Shown here: positions 22,756 through 24,755 of the stretch, one piece after another | How positions within the stretch are numbered: the first letter of the stretch is position 1 | Layout: every line of letters begins with the position of its first letter | From: an uncultured Lachnospiraceae bacterium | Lineage (GTDB): Bacteria > Bacillota > Clostridia > Lachnospirales > Lachnospiraceae | Length of the DNA: 24,755 nt | Direction of reading: 5' to 3' | Assembly: GCA_910578825.1 (NCBI GenBank) | Contig: CAJTSB010000038.1 | Span: 1 to 24,755 of the forward strand | The notes under the pieces: generated by a model | Databases searched by the model: none | Told to the model about the DNA's origin: nothing | The model's input: only the letters and a program-made list of their open reading frames with translations | Position numbers and translations under genes: made by a program

Positions 22756-24511
22756 GGTAATTGCGAAACGAGTACGTAATCTTGTTTCCAACAAGGCAAA
22801 ATCTGGAATAGCCTGTCTTTCAGGAGGTGTATGAAAAAAAGAGAATTTCAGGACATGAAAACAAAACAGATAGGGCTATCTGATGATAAATGAGTATGAG
22901 TCGCAGATATTTACGCAATCAAAGGCTTTAAGCTGCGGATATATTGATGCTTGTGCAGTTTGTCAGCGACCATTACAGTAATGAGCTGGGTAATTCCGGC
23001 GAGAAGCAGGTCGGCATGAAGCGTTTTCTCATTCTGCGTTTTACGCCCGGCAACACAAAAACTGTCTTTGAAATGGCTGATTGATTTCTCAACGTTTACT
23101 CTGACTTTATAGGTGGAAGCCCATTTATCTGTGCCGCGGACGGTGCCAGGATAGGTACGAAGATTCTGTTCCGGATAAATGTAGATCATTCTTCCACAGG
23201 AAGAAGTGGTGCATGGATGATCACAGTGGCATATGCGTTTCGATTTCTTTGTGGCACTGTCCCATTTCCATTTCATTTTGGGGCATACGAATTTCATGGT
23301 CGCAAGCCCGCAGCGCAAATGGGATTTGTTTCCCTCACGCTTCATGGGAAGGGAGGCATCACGGGGACAGCAGGGAACGCCGTCATCATTGACCGTGTAA
23401 TCGGTTCCTTTGGTTTTCAGTTTGTTTTTCAGAGGAATATATGCTTTTTCAAAGGAAGCCTCTTGAAGTAGATATTTATAGATTTCAATGGAGTCAAAAG
23501 CTGCATCCCCCAGAAATATTTTGGGGTTGATAAGCGGATGTTTTTTAAAAAAGTCCTTCAGTACAGGAATGAGGGCTTTGGAATCCGCAAGGCTTTTGTC
23601 CTCATCTGGGGAGTCAGGTTTCTTTCCAACTACGATAGCCGGATGGGAATGCAGAAAACCTTTGTTATAAAAGCTGATATCCCTGACAATGCCAAGCCCG
23701 TTTGTAATGATGCCGAATTTAAAGGCATAACAGAAATGTCCATTGATATACATCTGCTGGATGGCCGAATTGGCGGCGGTGTGGGGAGGCATGGAGCCGT
23801 AGGCGGCTTTATAAGGGTCGAAGGAATCATAAAGCCCGTTTGCTTTTTTGAAGGTTTTCAGCTGCCGGATGATACGATTCGCATATTTGAGGTTGTTTTC
23901 CGTAACCCAGGTCTCAATATCGGAGGTATCAAAAAGGAGCATGGAAGCTTTTGCCTTATCAATCTGTTGGCAGATTGATTCGGTCAGGTCAACAAGCCTG
24001 TCAAACATCAATTGTAAGTCCAATAAGAAATCCTGTTTGAAGCGGGTGAATTTAGAAACATCCGGAACCACAGAAAAGCCGCAGAAATCCCGCAGTTCCT
24101 GGGAATATTTCAGAAATACGATCAGGAGGGATGTGGTTGGAATAGAGAAGATAAGCTGTAGTAACAGAGCCTTCAGCATAGGGTAAAGAAGATGTCTGCG
24201 GGGTCTGCCGGTGGCAGCATGAAAATGAGAAACAAAAGACACCGGAACAATTTCATCAAGGTTGATGGTTTCATCGAGTATGGAAAGAAACTCATATTTA
24301 TCGTTATCAAATTAATTTTGGCAATCGGTAAAAATATCTGCCAAAGAAAGCTGTTTGTATGGTATCATATAGGCACAACTCCTTTACTGGTGGATATGGT
24401 TAATTGTTACTGGACATCTCAATTTTACCATAAATCAGTGAGGAGTTGTTTTATTTTGTGGCAAAAAGAATTCCGTATTTATGCGGGTTCTGGCATTTCG
24501 CAAACGCCTAA
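22754..24511 (-). mobile_element. DDE insertion sequence, IS5/IS1182-like, between hsdS and next gene
   Basis: About 1.76 kb, flanked by the exact repeat TCAGAATACATA. Terminal inverted repeats match at 12 of 15 positions: TAGGTAATTGCGAAA (22754-22768) against the inverse of TTTCGCAAACGCCTA (24496-24510). It carries one transposase frame on the minus strand, broken by a stop codon. About 155 bp of non-coding DNA at the left end include a small hairpin (CTTGTT/AACAAG near 22782). Size fits the IS1182 group; the family name is a pattern call. Confidence 0.8.
22911..24368 (-). pseudogene. IS5/IS1182-like DDE transposase with in-frame stop codon
   Basis: From ATG 24368 (AAAGGAG 10 bp upstream) the frame reads MIPYKQLSLADIFTDCQN, then TAA (24314-24312), then continues in the same frame for 466 codons to 22911. 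Without the stop it would be 485 residues. Downstream parts are intact: a DUF772-like N-terminal region (GRPRRHLLYPMLKALLLQLI), probable catalytic residues in FDTSDIE, FLGDAAFDS and RVNVEKSISHF, and a Cys-rich insert (several Cys/His between CCPRD and CTTSSCG). The longest uninterrupted piece starts at GTG 24242 (443 residues) but lacks 42 N-terminal residues. It is probably inactive unless read through or reinitiated. Confidence 0.85.
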
Positions 24512-24523
24512 TCAGAATACATA
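24512..24523. repeat. Target-site duplication, right copy
   Basis: Second exact copy of TCAGAATACATA, 18 bp before the start codon of the last gene. Removing the element and one copy restores a short hsdS-to-next-gene spacer of about 70 bp with an intact ribosome binding site. Confidence 0.8.
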
Positions 24524-24541
24524 ATGAAAGGAGTGGTATTA

Positions 24542-24755
24542 ATGTCTGATGAAGCGATACTAAGTAGTAAAAATAAATACACGATTTTTATATATGATAG
24601 ATATACTATTCGGTTTCGTGCGCCATACTCATTGGAAAAATATACGCAAGTGAAGGAATGGAATAATGGTTATTTAGTTGTTATGGCAAAATATTCTCAT
24701 AATCAGGAAGATGAGGAAGAATATATAGATCTCATTCCCATATTAGAGAATTTGT
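24542..24755 (+). CDS. Unknown protein, 3' end beyond window, next gene of hsd locus
   Basis: The first 71 codons are visible: MSDEAILSSKNKYTIFIYDR at the start, then IRFRAPYSLEKYTQVKEWN and GYLVVMAKYSHNQEDEEEYI. A strong GAAAGGAG lies 8 bp before ATG 24542. It is a soluble, Tyr- and Glu-rich protein without a motif I can name. Its AT-rich codon use matches hsdM, and it would directly follow hsdS if the insertion sequence were removed. It may be a small accessory gene of the type I system, with hsdR further on; that is inference. Confidence 0.6.
   Translation, partial: MSDEAILSSKNKYTIFIYDRYTIRFRAPYSLEKYTQVKEWNNGYLVVMAKYSHNQEDEEEYIDLIPILENL

Noticed and set aside
22831..22893. 20-codon frame with AGGAGG upstream inside the left end of the second insertion sequence
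   Set aside because: The ribosome binding site is only 3 bp from the ATG, the product is very short, and it lies in the element's non-coding end.
1..24755. CRISPR array suggested by the Cas4-like domain
   Set aside because: No regularly spaced direct repeats and no cas gene were found; the domain is part of a helicase.

Overview
The window looks like chromosome of a low-to-mid GC Gram-positive anaerobe, most likely a Lachnospiraceae-type Clostridia. The grounds are strong AGGAGG-type ribosome binding sites, sigma-A promoters, a YxlE/F/G-like ABC set, a Y-polymerase/YolD pair, and several MATE pumps. No marker gene is present, so the family-level placement is inference. There are no rRNA or tRNA genes and no CRISPR array.

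Layout. 1-385 is gene-free with two strong hairpins and a small palindrome. 386-2749 is a Rad3/DinG-type helicase with an N-terminal Cas4-like nuclease domain. 2867-5975 is an XRE regulator followed by a PLDc_N small membrane protein, an ABC ATPase and an ABC permease, closed by a good terminator. 6057-7265 (minus) holds a small unknown gene and a LysR regulator. The LysR gene is divergent from a gamma-carbonic anhydrase-like gene (7575-8129), across an intergenic region rich in inverted repeats. 8041-11181 (minus) is an overlapping MATE / Y-family polymerase / YolD-like operon. 11321-13360 is an OmpR-type two-component system, convergent with a Na/Pi cotransporter carrying a PhoU-like tail (13382-15058, minus). 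A yybP-ykoY (Mn2+) riboswitch with its own promoter and terminator (15210-15375) precedes a CaCA-family cation exchanger (15424-16401). A MarR-MATE operon (16442-18231, minus) has a consensus promoter overlapped by two palindromic operators.

From about 18385 to the right edge the DNA is accessory and visibly more A+T-rich. It contains an IS110/IS1111-type element, a coding remnant, and the hsdM-hsdS genes of a type I restriction-modification system. A second insertion sequence (22754-24511) follows, flanked by a perfect 12-bp direct repeat and carrying a transposase with an in-frame stop at codon 19. The last gene is cut by the window edge. No hsdR is seen; it may lie beyond the edge, cut off from the hsdM promoter by the insertion.

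Most genes are recognisable families. The points most worth a second look are the riboswitch-exchanger pair (probably a Mn2+ exporter), the HsdS with two related target-recognition domains, the insertion that splits the hsd operon, and several unexplained intergenic palindromes.
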